Shown in pieces: positions 18,125-27,556 of a DNA stretch of 37,497 bases. Location of the stretch: assembly GCA_000434215.1 (NCBI GenBank), contig HF999722.1, positions 1-37,497 of the forward strand. The letters run 5' to 3'. The position numbers were made by a program, and so were the translations under genes. The notes beneath the pieces were generated by a model. That model saw only the letters and a program-made list of their open reading frames with translations. It was not told where the DNA came from and did no database searches. Positions within the stretch are counted from its first letter, which is position 1, and each line of letters starts with the position of its first letter. Source of the stretch: Bacteroides sp. CAG:144. GTDB taxonomy: Bacteria > Bacteroidota > Bacteroidia > Bacteroidales > UBA11471.

Positions 18125-19549
18125 CTAAGGGATAACAATGCGCACTACCTCTTTCCCGCAACGAGTTATATAGTATCCTTGTGAGAATGGGGTGGTATCC
18201 AATTTCCCTTTTCCGCTGCCGACCAATACCCCGTTTGCCGAGTAAAGGTATATAGGAAAGGAGGAGTCGGCGGCAACAATCTCGGTTCTTGTAAATACCA
18301 AGGATGGGGAGGTATCGCATTCGTTTCTTGCGCTCGTCTGGTTGGGTGTCATATCGAGCGGCTCTTTCAGTGTATTGCCGGCACCGGTAATGGAGTTGCT
18401 CACCGTAGCTTCGACTTCGGAGGCATTGTACAAGGTATAGGTGTAGGGAATATGCACCGAGCCGCGGTCGGTTGGTGTAAACGGTTCGCTGAACAGATTA
18501 CCATGCCATACATAGGCCGTAGCATTTTTTTGAGAAAAAATACGATTTACGCCGGGAGAGAAATAATTGTTTTCGATCAAGAAATCGCTCTCCTTTTGCG
18601 GGTTTATGCACACCGAAGCTCCCGGACAATCATAAAAGTTGTCATATAGGTGGATTACACCGAAGCGAGCCATAGGCATACGATTTTTACAACCGGATTT
18701 CCACCAACAGTTTGCCCATGTAACATTCAGATTGTATTCGCCTTGACTCGGATCGTCCGATCCGGCGATCAAGTTGCTGAAAGCATGGGCATAACTACGT
18801 TCGCTATAAGCAAATGTACACCATGAAACCGTAACGAAATCGGCTTTGTTGGTTATATCTAAATTCCCGTCCATGCCATCGGTGAACGAACAATGGTCGA
18901 TCCACAGATGAGTGCTACCGACGACCGAAATCAAGTCGTACCCGCCTACGTCTACCGAACCCGGACCGATAAACGAAAGGTTGCGGATAATGAAATTTTC
19001 GCAGCCATTAATAGTGAAGACACCCGATTTTCGATACCTTTCGGATTGGTCTCCCGACAACTCGATCAGAGTCTTTCGGGTGAAAAATTCCCCTTCTTCT
19101 TTTACATAGCTTCCATTGACGAGAGTCCCTCCTCCGCTTGATCCGCTCATGTTTTTTACGCCGACGCTGTCCAGAACGGCCTTTATCTCGTCTGTTACAT
19201 GGAATTGGGTACATAAGCGGGCATTGTTGATGCCGACGATTGTCTTGTTGCAGATGTTTTTCAAGGAAAGAGAACTCGATACCGTAAAGTCTCCTGCAGA
19301 ACCGTCGAGAATGATGACATCGTAGTTTCTTATGGCATTGTCGATACTCGTTCTCATGTCTCCTCCGTTGCTTTTCAATGTGATGCTTGTGCCGTTACCG
19401 CCTCCGGTCAATGCATAATCGTCTCCCGAAGTCAACGATGTGCAGACCGCCCAACCGAAAGGCGCATTGTAGTCGTATGGAGATAGTTGGGCTTGTGCGC
19501 AGTATACCGCAGCAAAAGCCAGAAAAACTGCCCGTATTTGTTTTCTCAT
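18125..19549 (-). CDS. Secreted pectate lyase, polysaccharide lyase family 1
   Basis: Calcium-dependent pectate lyase of the right-handed parallel beta-helix fold, which cleaves polygalacturonate by beta-elimination. The 474 residues begin with a signal peptide (RAVFLAFAAVYCAQA). The family signature follows: THLWIDHCSFTDGMDGNLDI (WIDH at 216-219; the Asp residues are expected calcium ligands), then VTVSWCTF and CKNRMPMARFGVIHLYDNFY, which holds the conserved Arg and the N/D-x-Y turn. The last ~45 residues (FPIYLYSANGVLVGSG ... GYYITRCGKEVVRIVIP) resemble a short type IX secretion or Por-type tail. It stands alone with its own consensus promoter and no SusC/SusD genes. Confidence 0.92.
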   Translation of the reverse strand: MRKQIRAVFLAFAAVYCAQAQLSPYDYNAPFGWAVCTSLTSGDDYALTGGGNGTSITLKSNGGDMRTSIDNAIRNYDVIILDGSAGDFTVSSSLSLKNICNKTIVGINNARLCTQFHVTDEIKAVLDSVGVKNMSGSSGGGTLVNGSYVKEEGEFFTRKTLIELSGDQSERYRKSGVFTINGCENFIIRNLSFIGPGSVDVGGYDLISVVGSTHLWIDHCSFTDGMDGNLDITNKADFVTVSWCTFAYSERSYAHAFSNLIAGSDDPSQGEYNLNVTWANCWWKSGCKNRMPMARFGVIHLYDNFYDCPGASVCINPQKESDFLIENNYFSPGVNRIFSQKNATAYVWHGNLFSEPFTPTDRGSVHIPYTYTLYNASEVEATVSNSITGAGNTLKEPLDMTPNQTSARNECDTSPSLVFTRTEIVAADSSFPIYLYSANGVLVGSGKGKLDTTPFSQGYYITRCGKEVVRIVIP

Positions 19550-19587
19550 GGTATAGATAGTAGTTTTGTCGTAAGGACCTTGTATTG

Positions 19588-19619
19588 CAAAGATATTTTG
19601 TTATTTTTTCAAAAGCAAA
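19588..19619 (-). promoter_or_regulatory. Promoter of the pectate lyase gene
   Basis: On the minus strand, TTTG (19619-19616), 20 bp, TATCTTTG (19595-19588): a complete consensus match, about 38 bp before the start codon. Confidence 0.8.
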
Positions 19620-19686
19620 TATTGCAGTTGATATAATGCTCCTGTTGCAAAGGGCGGGAGGAAATGTGCCTTTCTTTTGATTCTAT

Positions 19687-19718
19687 TTTGCGGGAAAGGG
19701 GAGAAAAGCCTACCTTTG
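19687..19718 (+). promoter_or_regulatory. Promoter of the queuosine-precursor transporter gene
   Basis: TTTG at 19687-19690, 20 bp, TACCTTTG at 19711-19718. The predicted start near 19724 gives a leader of about 60 nt, just long enough for one small structured element. Confidence 0.8.
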
Positions 19719-19748
19719 TCGCCGAAATAAGACGCCGTGAATAACGGC

Positions 19749-19783
19749 CGTGTATTCTAGGATAACCACGTAAAAAACAGGAG
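19749..19783 (+). promoter_or_regulatory. Candidate preQ1-I riboswitch at the transporter start codon
   Basis: Stem P1 is CGTG (19749-19752) with CACG (19767-19770). The loop between holds TTCTAG (as in the Bacillus subtilis preQ1-I aptamer) and ends in AAC, where the C directly before P1's 3' strand is the expected ligand-pairing base. An A-rich tail TAAAAAAC follows, as in the class consensus, and then AGGAG directly before the ATG. TTCT in the loop can pair with AGGA, forming the pseudoknot and masking the ribosome site. The neighbouring gene is a known preQ1-I target family. P1 is only 4 bp, so this remains a candidate. Confidence 0.55.
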
Positions 19784-19785
19784 TG

Positions 19786-20466
19786 ATGAAACAAACCGTG
19801 AATTTGGCATTTGCCTTGATGGGCATATTGTTCTGCGTATGCCTTACGATAGCGAATATTTTGGAAGTAAAAATCGTTTCGGTCGGCTCTCTGACCATGA
19901 CAGGAGGGCTTATCGTATTTCCCATATCTTATATCATCAATGATTGTGTGGCCGAAGTGTGGGGCTATCGTAAAGCTCGTCTGCTTATTTGGACGGGATT
20001 TGCTGCGAATTTTATAGCGGTAGCATTTATTCAATTGGCGATTTGGCTTCCACCTTCGCCGGTTTGGTCTCAACAAGAGGCTTTTGCCTCTCTTTTCGGA
20101 CTTACTCCCCGTATCGTTTTGGCCAGTTTTATCGCTTTTTTGGTGGGATCATTTATCAATGCATATGTGATGAGTCGCATGAAGCTGGCCTCGCAGGGAC
20201 GTCGTTTTTCGCTGCGTGCTGTTGTTTCTACCGTGTTAGGAGAAGGGGCCGATTCTTTGCTGTTTTTCCCTTTGGCTTTCGGCGGTATTCTGCCGCTTGA
20301 AACTTTGGGAGTGATGATTCTTTCGCAGACGCTGTTGAAGTCGGCCTATGAAGTGATAGCGCTTCCCCTTACGGTACGGGTGGTACGTTGGGTAAAGCGC
20401 TATTCCGGAACAGACGTGTACGATAATGATGTGTCGTACAATGTTTTTAAAATCAAAAATTTGTAG
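19786..20466 (+). CDS. Queuosine precursor transporter, YhhQ/VUT (QPTR) family
   Basis: Inner-membrane transporter of the COG1738 family; E. coli YhhQ imports the queuosine precursors preQ0 and preQ1. The 226 residues contain about six hydrophobic helices, with conserved blocks VGSLTMTGGLIVFPISYIIN, DCVAEVWGYRKAR, LVGSFINAYVMSRMK, and STVLGEGADSLLFFPLAF. The ATG at 19786 follows an AGGAG placed 3 bp ahead, which is rare in this phylum; a GTG at 19783 is in frame but less likely. A candidate preQ1 riboswitch fills the leader and agrees with the transport role. The 3' end overlaps the convergent macroglobulin gene by 14 bp. The downstream queuosine genes are not in this window. Confidence 0.9.
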   Translation: MKQTVNLAFALMGILFCVCLTIANILEVKIVSVGSLTMTGGLIVFPISYIINDCVAEVWGYRKARLLIWTGFAANFIAVAFIQLAIWLPPSPVWSQQEAFASLFGLTPRIVLASFIAFLVGSFINAYVMSRMKLASQGRRFSLRAVVSTVLGEGADSLLFFPLAFGGILPLETLGVMILSQTLLKSAYEVIALPLTVRVVRWVKRYSGTDVYDNDVSYNVFKIKNL

Positions 20467-23400
20467 ACTTTGCAGGAATGTCGAGGACGATTCCTCCGCT
20501 GTGGGCGGTTTCTTGTGGTGCGTAAAGGCTTTGTATAGAAACACCTCCGTCGAGATAACGTCCGGGGCGATCCACAAATGTTTCGTAGCGTAAGATGTAA
20601 TGCCCTTTGGGAAGATGCTCGATGTAGAATCGGGTGGCTGCATCACGGGTTTCTTGGAAGTAGGAGAGCCCCTCTTGGAACATCATTCGGGACTGTTGTT
20701 CTGCCGGTTCGAGACAGGCTGGCCGATTATCTTTGATAGCGACGAAGTCGAGGTCTCGATCGCTGGCAATGATAAGACGGGTTTGTATTTTATCTCCGAC
20801 TTCTGGAGTTGTTTCGGATAGAGATAAAAGGCTGTCTCCCCGGACGACGTAAAAGCGCTTCTCTATGGAAAGTCCGTTACCTTGCGATTCGATTTTATCG
20901 GCATCGACGAAGTATTGCCGATAGAGTCCTATCCACGGCTTTAATCCGTTATTTTCGGTCGTGATGGATACCGTGCCCAAATCGGGTGTAATATCCGTTT
21001 TTTCTTTGATGATTTGAGTATAACCGTCAATGTCCGAACTTTCGGGGGCTATGGAGTCTTTTCCCCATATGATTTTTATCGGTTCGGAACTTGCGTCGAG
21101 GGTCAGTGTGTTGTGCGAGATAAGTGCCGATATGGCATCGAGTGTGGCTGGGATCGATCCCCAGTCCCGTGTTTCTTTTTGTTGTAACAGCCAAGCGGCC
21201 ATACCTGCCAGTTGGGCGTTATGGGGAGTAACCAGAGCCACGGTGTTCATAAGAAGTGTATGTAATCGTATGTCTCCGAGGGTATTTCGGTTTGAACGTA
21301 TATTTTGCCACCAGATTTCCTCGTCGGTTATTGTGGCATAACCGAGTAGAGAATTGACGATGCGTCGGGCCGCTTCTTGATTGCCGGTACGATATAGGAG
21401 CTGGGCGGTCAATGCTTTCCCTTCTAAATCGAAACTTTTCCAGCCTTTCTCCGTTTTTTCGCACAGCATTGTCCGACCGGCTCCTTCTGTTTCGGAGAGA
21501 GGAGTGGCGAGAATTGTCTGTAATACGAGATAGCGTAATTGGCTGTTCGATAATTTTTCTGTCTGGGCTATTCGGGCAGTATCTCCAGCAATTTTTTTAT
21601 TTAGGAAATTTATGGCCTCCGAGCGTAACCGCACGAGGCTTTCGTTATCCCCAAGTAAGTTTTGCGTGTATAATTGGGCATAACATTCGAGAACCGAGAG
21701 TGTCTGTTCTATGTTGCTGCCCATTCCTTTTTTCCAGGGGAATCCCCCGTCGTCATTTTGCAGAGCGAGTAGTTTTGTTAGTGCACGATATTGCATTTTT
21801 ACGCATTTTGCTCGATCGAGAAGTTCTGCCAGCTGGGTTATCCGTTCGTTTTCATTCCGAGCGGTAAGAACCCACGGTGTCTCTTCGAGAAGCAGCATTT
21901 TTAGTGTTTCGTTTTGGGTAAGGGGCGATGGTAGAGTATCGTTTTTTTGCCGTTGAGCTTGTATGGCCGCAACAAACATGGGATTCTTCAACACAATGGC
22001 TTCGGCCAGGGTATTTCCGTAAAAAGCGGCGAGAAGAGAGGGAGTTGAGTTGTCGTCGGCCTGCTCCGTCAGTCCCGGGAGGGCTTGCAGAACAAACCAT
22101 AGGGGAGACGGGGCGTAGCTCAATGTCGCTCTGAAATTTTCTTCTCCGTGAGATGTGTCTGCCAATTTCTTCATTTCGATTCCATACCGGTTTCCACCTT
22201 TTTTTTTCGGTGATGCGGCTTCTGTCAGGAATACCCGGTACGGGAGAATCGGTAACAAATGTTGTTCTCCGTCCGATGTTCCGTCTTCGGCCATGGCTTG
22301 CAGTCGTATACCTATGGCCGGAATGTTCCACTCCTCGGCTGTAAAGGTATTGGTGATACTTTGTGTTTTGCCCGCATCGGTTTTAAAGGGGAGTTCGGTG
22401 CGGTATAGAATGGAGTCATTTTCCGGATCGAATATCTCGAATGTGAATAATCCGCTGTAACCATTTCGGGTTGTATTGCTGATACGGGTTGAGATGGAAA
22501 CTTTGTCGCCGGTACGGACGAAACGGGGTAAATTGGGATTTATCATGAGCGGTTTCGATGCGATAATAGTATCCATATAGAATCCGTTTTGCATATCCTC
22601 GGTTATAGCTGCCAGCATCAATTTCCATGATGTGTGGCTGTCGGGGAGAGAGAACGGTATTTCGACGATGCCTTTTTTATCGCTTTCAAGAGTGGAATAG
22701 AAAAATGCCGTTTCTCTGAAATCCCTTCGTAAATCGGCAAGAGGCATACTGTTTTCGGTTTCTGCTTGGTCGGTACTCGTTTCAGCTTTGGCCTCGGCAA
22801 GTACCGGAGATGTTTTGGCGAGCAGGTTTCTCGGGGCGATGCCGTTTCCATACATGGGTATGATGTCTCTGTGCAAGTAGAACGTGTTGAAGCGGTCGAG
22901 GTCGAATGGCGGGCAATCGTCTGCATCGGGAGTACGGGCCGAAAGGTAATTATTGTGAGGAGAATGGGTGTAGAAAAAATATGGAACAGGCGTATATCCC
23001 GGGTAGAAATTCCAGTACAGCGGTGCGATGGCGTCGAGAGCTTGGTCATACATTGTTGCGATGAGGCGTGCCTGTACGGCTTTTCCCCGGCTGTCTTTTA
23101 TTTTGAATTTCCAACGTTCCGATGTTCCGCTGACGAGGTGGTCTCGGAATGTTTGGGGGATAATCATCAATTTTGTATCGGGGCTTTTGCGGCGAATGAT
23201 GATTTCCGATGCGTAAAGTCTGTTTTCTTTGACGAAAGACAGTGCGAGGGTCAGCGATGGACCGTAATTCTTCTCATAAGGAATCTCTATTTCGATGTTT
23301 TTGTTGTCGACATTCAGTCGATAACATTTTTTTTCCATTCCCTTGTCAAAGAGTTGGCAAAGAAGTGAGACGTCCTCAAACGAGGTGCCGCAAGAGATAG

Positions 23401-26095
23401 AGGCTTTCTCTCCCGGTTTGACGTAAATTTCTTTCCGGGGAATCCATAAGGCCGATGGAATCGGCGGCCGTTTGTCGTCATTGCCGTAAAGAATGACATA
23501 TCGGGATATGCTGTCGGCGATACCTGTATCTGTGGTTGCTTTCGCAACGATGCAGTATAACCCCGATTCCCATTTTTTTACTTTTAGTGAAATCGTCTTC
23601 TCTGCTTTGAAATGTCCCGATGCCATTTTTCGGGCTATTTTCAGTGTATCGTAGTTGCTATCCGATCCGAAATTATTGGTAATGTTTGTCTTTTCGGGAG
23701 CCTGTAAAGCGTATATTTCGTATGTGCGGTTGTTTAGCTTGGGAGCATTCGGAGCTGCCGTTATTGTAGCCGGCAGTGTAAGCGGTTGCTTTTTGTCGTG
23801 TATGTTTGGAAGATCCAATTCCATGTGTATGGGATTGTCCGATACACCGAACCATTGTCGGACGGTTTGGGTCTCTCCGTTCGCTGCGGTTACCGAGAAC
23901 TCGGCTTGGTACATTCGGTACGAGGGTTTCTCTGTTGAGGGGCGGGGAACGAATGTGAGTAGGAAATTTCCGTCGGAATCCGATACCGAAGATCCTGTAA
24001 TCGTCTGATTTTCACTCCTTCCGAAACGATAAGATGTCTCTTTGATCGAAAAATTCACGGTGGCATGTGCAATGGCATCTCCGGCATATCCTGTAACATG
24101 TCCTGATAATATAATAGGGTTGCCGGAGAAATAGGGTGTACGGTTATGGTCGATGGATATTTGGAATGTGGCTTTTTTGTATTCGACGATTTGTGCGCTT
24201 TGTGAACCGTTGTACCCTTCGAGCCGGATATATCCCGTAATTTCTTCGGGTAAGACAAAGTAATCGGTAAATACGCCGTAGTTGTCGCTCTTGACTTGAC
24301 GCTCGGCGATTTTCCCGTTTACGCCGTAAAGGGTTATGTTTTGGTCCTCTCCGGCGATGGCTTTACTTCCGGAAATTTCTCTCGAAAATATGACGCCGGC
24401 AAAACGCAGTGTATCGCCGGGACGATATACCGAGCGGTCGGTAAAAAACACCGTCTGTATATCATCGCCTTCGGTAGGGATATTTTCTTTATTCCCGACT
24501 GTTATACGGGTGATGGGATAGAGCGAGTCGTTCTCGGCGACCGGTCGGAATCCTCGTATATCGGGATTGTTGACAAACAGAATTCCGTCGGAGTCGGTGT
24601 ATGCGCTTTTTTCGTAGACATAGTTGTCGGAGTAGCGGGGAACGGTCGTGTACAATCGTACTTCACAATTACTTTGGGGTTTCCCGTCATATCCGTCGGT
24701 TACGACGATATTCACTCCTCCGTTATGGAGGCGGTTTTGAGTGTAAGTATAAAATTTCGATACGGCGAATGTCGTTTCTGCGTAGGTGTCGGTTGTCCCT
24801 TCTATCTCGAAATGCAGGCGGTAATTACCCGAGGGAAGAGGCGGAAGGGTATCTTTTCCCTCTTGGGATTCGCCTATTCGGGTAGAAATTACAGGTATTT
24901 CATAGCGTTTGACAGAAGTGGAATCGATTGTTGGTGCAATAGACATTACCAATCGGTCGATATGGGAATAGGTGAAATCGAAAGGTGTGTTTATGCCCGG
25001 ATAGACGATTTGGGGTATGGAGGTATAAAAAATCGGTGCGGTGATTCTTTTGTACAAGTTCGCCAGACAGCCGATGCGGAAATAGTCGGCATATCGATTC
25101 ATCTGTTTCTCGCAGGCGGAGAGCCATGAGGAAAGATGCGGATCTTTATCGGTTATGGTTTCGCCGATACGTATCAAAACCTCGGTCGAATAAGGAGATG
25201 CTTCGTATTCCTGATAAAGGGAGAATAAATTGTCGATATAAGTCGAGTCGGGAGCTTGTTCCTGCAAAAATGTTTCTTTATCGAGGCGAGCCATAAGCAA
25301 AGAGGGAGATTGTGGCTCGGTGTTCCACAGGTCGATGAGACGGTCGTAAACGTCAATGATACGTCGGCGTATGGCATAATTATCGGCCATATCGGGAAAT
25401 GACGGAGGAAGAATGAGGCTGGCTCGTGTAAATACCTCGTTTTGTACACGAAGGGACGGGTAACGCTCTATCAGGGATTTATATAAGTTTATGGCTTGGT
25501 GGGAAAGAAAGTCGTAAAGCGTAGGTTGCAGAACGGTTGCATCGGCTCCTTGTTTTAGGGCATCGGCATAGCTGGACAACGGAGTGGTGAACAATGTTTT
25601 TTCATCTTTCAACGAAGCTTCGAGCCGATCGCTTATGATATATATGAATCGGTCGGTGTCCCATTCCCGTATGTCGTCGGTATGAGTGTCGGCGACGGTT
25701 TCTCTTTGGCGTATGGTGTAACGGTTATTATCGTAGTAGCGGTTCAATAACCCGGCCTCGTAAGAATAAAGCAGCGATTGGCAGGCTGCTTCGGGACAGG
25801 TTCGAGCCTGAGTGTCGACAAGTTTTATCAGGGCTGGCAGGCTGTCGGTGGCGATGAGTAATTGATACTCACAGCATTCTATGATATGACGCACTACGGC
25901 AGGGTAGTTTTTTTGAGCGGAAGCTCGTTTGAGCGATATTTGGGAGAGTCTCAGACTGTCGGACGGATTCTCCGGAAGCTCAGTCCGATTCGGAGATTGG
26001 GATAATCGATTTCCGGCTATGCTTTCGATGGAAAACAGAATCCCGGTCAAAAGGAGAAGGGTTGTCAGATGACGAAATGTTTTCATGTTGTTCAT
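20453..26095 (-). CDS. Alpha-2-macroglobulin-like giant protein without thioester Cys
   Basis: Exported protein of 1880 residues, the length typical of bacterial alpha-2-macroglobulins, which trap proteases in the periplasm. A signal peptide (HLTTLLLLTGILFSIESIAG) is followed by an N-terminal helical region (about 40-340), MG domains with the MG2 signature DRSVYRPGDTLRF (about 550), the central A2M block FFYSTLESDKKGIVEIPFSL (about 1130) and a helical thioester-type domain (about 1335-1650). The C-terminal domain ends DRPGRYLDGGVSIQSLYAP. The position of the thioester motif (GCxEQ) reads GLTEQ (about 1339), so the reactive Cys is absent and covalent capture is unlikely. Start: ATG at 26095 or 26086. 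No pbpC neighbour, unlike the E. coli yfhM-pbpC pair. Function beyond family is not known. Confidence 0.88.
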   Translation of the reverse strand: MNNMKTFRHLTTLLLLTGILFSIESIAGNRLSQSPNRTELPENPSDSLRLSQISLKRASAQKNYPAVVRHIIECCEYQLLIATDSLPALIKLVDTQARTCPEAACQSLLYSYEAGLLNRYYDNNRYTIRQRETVADTHTDDIREWDTDRFIYIISDRLEASLKDEKTLFTTPLSSYADALKQGADATVLQPTLYDFLSHQAINLYKSLIERYPSLRVQNEVFTRASLILPPSFPDMADNYAIRRRIIDVYDRLIDLWNTEPQSPSLLMARLDKETFLQEQAPDSTYIDNLFSLYQEYEASPYSTEVLIRIGETITDKDPHLSSWLSACEKQMNRYADYFRIGCLANLYKRITAPIFYTSIPQIVYPGINTPFDFTYSHIDRLVMSIAPTIDSTSVKRYEIPVISTRIGESQEGKDTLPPLPSGNYRLHFEIEGTTDTYAETTFAVSKFYTYTQNRLHNGGVNIVVTDGYDGKPQSNCEVRLYTTVPRYSDNYVYEKSAYTDSDGILFVNNPDIRGFRPVAENDSLYPITRITVGNKENIPTEGDDIQTVFFTDRSVYRPGDTLRFAGVIFSREISGSKAIAGEDQNITLYGVNGKIAERQVKSDNYGVFTDYFVLPEEITGYIRLEGYNGSQSAQIVEYKKATFQISIDHNRTPYFSGNPIILSGHVTGYAGDAIAHATVNFSIKETSYRFGRSENQTITGSSVSDSDGNFLLTFVPRPSTEKPSYRMYQAEFSVTAANGETQTVRQWFGVSDNPIHMELDLPNIHDKKQPLTLPATITAAPNAPKLNNRTYEIYALQAPEKTNITNNFGSDSNYDTLKIARKMASGHFKAEKTISLKVKKWESGLYCIVAKATTDTGIADSISRYVILYGNDDKRPPIPSALWIPRKEIYVKPGEKASISCGTSFEDVSLLCQLFDKGMEKKCYRLNVDNKNIEIEIPYEKNYGPSLTLALSFVKENRLYASEIIIRRKSPDTKLMIIPQTFRDHLVSGTSERWKFKIKDSRGKAVQARLIATMYDQALDAIAPLYWNFYPGYTPVPYFFYTHSPHNNYLSARTPDADDCPPFDLDRFNTFYLHRDIIPMYGNGIAPRNLLAKTSPVLAEAKAETSTDQAETENSMPLADLRRDFRETAFFYSTLESDKKGIVEIPFSLPDSHTSWKLMLAAITEDMQNGFYMDTIIASKPLMINPNLPRFVRTGDKVSISTRISNTTRNGYSGLFTFEIFDPENDSILYRTELPFKTDAGKTQSITNTFTAEEWNIPAIGIRLQAMAEDGTSDGEQHLLPILPYRVFLTEAASPKKKGGNRYGIEMKKLADTSHGEENFRATLSYAPSPLWFVLQALPGLTEQADDNSTPSLLAAFYGNTLAEAIVLKNPMFVAAIQAQRQKNDTLPSPLTQNETLKMLLLEETPWVLTARNENERITQLAELLDRAKCVKMQYRALTKLLALQNDDGGFPWKKGMGSNIEQTLSVLECYAQLYTQNLLGDNESLVRLRSEAINFLNKKIAGDTARIAQTEKLSNSQLRYLVLQTILATPLSETEGAGRTMLCEKTEKGWKSFDLEGKALTAQLLYRTGNQEAARRIVNSLLGYATITDEEIWWQNIRSNRNTLGDIRLHTLLMNTVALVTPHNAQLAGMAAWLLQQKETRDWGSIPATLDAISALISHNTLTLDASSEPIKIIWGKDSIAPESSDIDGYTQIIKEKTDITPDLGTVSITTENNGLKPWIGLYRQYFVDADKIESQGNGLSIEKRFYVVRGDSLLSLSETTPEVGDKIQTRLIIASDRDLDFVAIKDNRPACLEPAEQQSRMMFQEGLSYFQETRDAATRFYIEHLPKGHYILRYETFVDRPGRYLDGGVSIQSLYAPQETAHSGGIVLDIPAKSTNF

Positions 26096-26109
26096 GAGGT
26101 ATTTATTTA

Positions 26110-26117
26110 CAAATATA
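26110..26117 (-). promoter_or_regulatory. Candidate -7 box of the macroglobulin gene
   Basis: Minus-strand TATATTTG fits TAnnTTTG and is 15 bp before the first ATG. No convincing -33 element is seen at 19-21 bp. Confidence 0.35.
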
Positions 26118-26188
26118 GAAATTTAAGCGGCGGTATCTGTTTTATTTTCTATAAACAATTGTTAAGTACCAAATCTCTTGTCGCAAAA

Positions 26189-26220
26189 TTTCTTACTTAT
26201 TGTCATTCTCCTTATTTTTG
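26189..26220 (+). promoter_or_regulatory. Promoter of the L-cysteine desulfidase gene
   Basis: TTTC at 26189-26192, 20 bp, TATTTTTG at 26213-26220; the leader is about 16 nt. Confidence 0.65.
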
Positions 26221-26242
26221 CATATAAAAACCTATCCGAAAT

Positions 26243-27529
26243 ATGAAAAAAACAGAAAGAGATTTCATTATACGGTTGATAAAGCGGGAGGTTGTTCCCG
26301 CCATCGGTTGTACCGAGCCTATTGCGGTTGCCTTGTGTGTGTCGAAAGCCGCCCGTTTGTTGGGAAAAGAACCCGAAAAGATAAAAGTATTGTTGAGCGC
26401 GAATATCTTGAAAAACGCTATGGGCGTAGGTATTCCGGGGACGGGAATGATCGGGTTGCCCATTGCCGTTGCTTTGGGTGCTTTGGCGGGAAATCCCGAT
26501 TATCAGCTCGAAGTACTGAAAGATATAACCTCCGATGATGTAGAGCGCGGGAAACAAGTGATAGCCGAGAATCGTATCGATATACAGTTGAAAGAAAATA
26601 TTGCCGAGAAACTTTATATCGAGGTGATTATGTCTGCCGGTCCCGATGAGACGACAGCCATTATTTCGGGTGGGCATACTTGTTTTGTTTATGAGGCACG
26701 AAACGGAAACGTATTGCTCGATGAGCGTATTTCTGCTGTCGCAGAGGAATCGGAAGAAGACGGCTCTTTGTCTTTGCGTAAGGTCTATGATTTTGCTCTT
26801 ACCGCACCTCTCGAAGAAATTGATTTTATACTCGATTCGGCACGATTGAACAAGGCGGCTGCCGAAGCTTCTTTCAAAGGCGATTACGGGCACTCGTTGG
26901 GTAAGTCTTTGCGCAATGACAATGAACGACGTGTAATGGGAGACAGCGTTTTTACCCGTATTCTTTCTTACACGTCGGGAGCGTGCGATGCACGCATGGC
27001 CGGAGCCATGATTCCTGTCATGAGCAATTCGGGTAGCGGTAATCAGGGTATTGCCGCGACGTTGCCTGTCGTGGTGTATGCCGAGGAAAATCAGAAAAGC
27101 CGGGAAGAAATGATTCGTGCGTTGGTATTGAGTCATCTTACCGTGATTTATATCAAGCAGAGTCTCGGGCGGCTTTCGGCATTGTGTGGTTGTGTTGTTG
27201 CGGCCACAGGTTCGAGTTGCGGAATTACTTATCTTATGGGAGGCGGATATGAAGAGATGACCTATGCCGTGAAAAATATGGTTGCCAATCTCACCGGAAT
27301 GATTTGCGACGGGGCGAAGCCGAGTTGTGCCATGAAACTTACCAGCGGTGTTTCTACGGCTGTGTTTTCGGCCATGCTGGCGATGGAGCACAAATGTGTT
27401 ACGGCAGTTGAGGGAATTATCGAAAATGACGTCGATCGCACCATACATAATCTGACTCGTATCGGTGCGCAGGGAATGAATGAGACCGATCGTCTCGTGC
27501 TCGATATTATGACGCACAAATGTCCGTAA
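26243..27529 (+). CDS. cyuA: L-cysteine desulfidase, CyuA/YhaM (UPF0597) family
   Basis: Iron-sulfur enzyme of COG3681 that breaks L-cysteine into pyruvate, ammonia and sulfide; relatives are E. coli CyuA and Methanocaldococcus CdsB, and the fold resembles the serine dehydratase alpha domain. The 428 residues carry the conserved Cys23 in PAIGCTEPIA, the glycine-rich MGVGIPGTGMIGLPIA, SGGHT, SNSGSGNQGIAATLP, and a Cys-rich C-terminal part (CGCVVAATGSSCGITY; CDGAKPSCAMK), where cluster ligands are expected. Length is normal. It has its own promoter and terminator, so it is monocistronic. There is no transporter (CyuP) or regulator nearby, so cysteine control cannot be read from context. Confidence 0.92.
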   Translation: MKKTERDFIIRLIKREVVPAIGCTEPIAVALCVSKAARLLGKEPEKIKVLLSANILKNAMGVGIPGTGMIGLPIAVALGALAGNPDYQLEVLKDITSDDVERGKQVIAENRIDIQLKENIAEKLYIEVIMSAGPDETTAIISGGHTCFVYEARNGNVLLDERISAVAEESEEDGSLSLRKVYDFALTAPLEEIDFILDSARLNKAAAEASFKGDYGHSLGKSLRNDNERRVMGDSVFTRILSYTSGACDARMAGAMIPVMSNSGSGNQGIAATLPVVVYAEENQKSREEMIRALVLSHLTVIYIKQSLGRLSALCGCVVAATGSSCGITYLMGGGYEEMTYAVKNMVANLTGMICDGAKPSCAMKLTSGVSTAVFSAMLAMEHKCVTAVEGIIENDVDRTIHNLTRIGAQGMNETDRLVLDIMTHKCP

Positions 27530-27556
27530 TTCAGGAGTTAGTTATAGGATAATAGA

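Noticed and set aside
26162..27517. 451-codon open frame on the minus strand, opposite the cysteine desulfidase gene
   Set aside because: It mirrors a conserved gene almost end to end, has a His/Arg/Asn-rich low-quality translation without domains or hydrophobic core pattern, and covers that gene's promoter.
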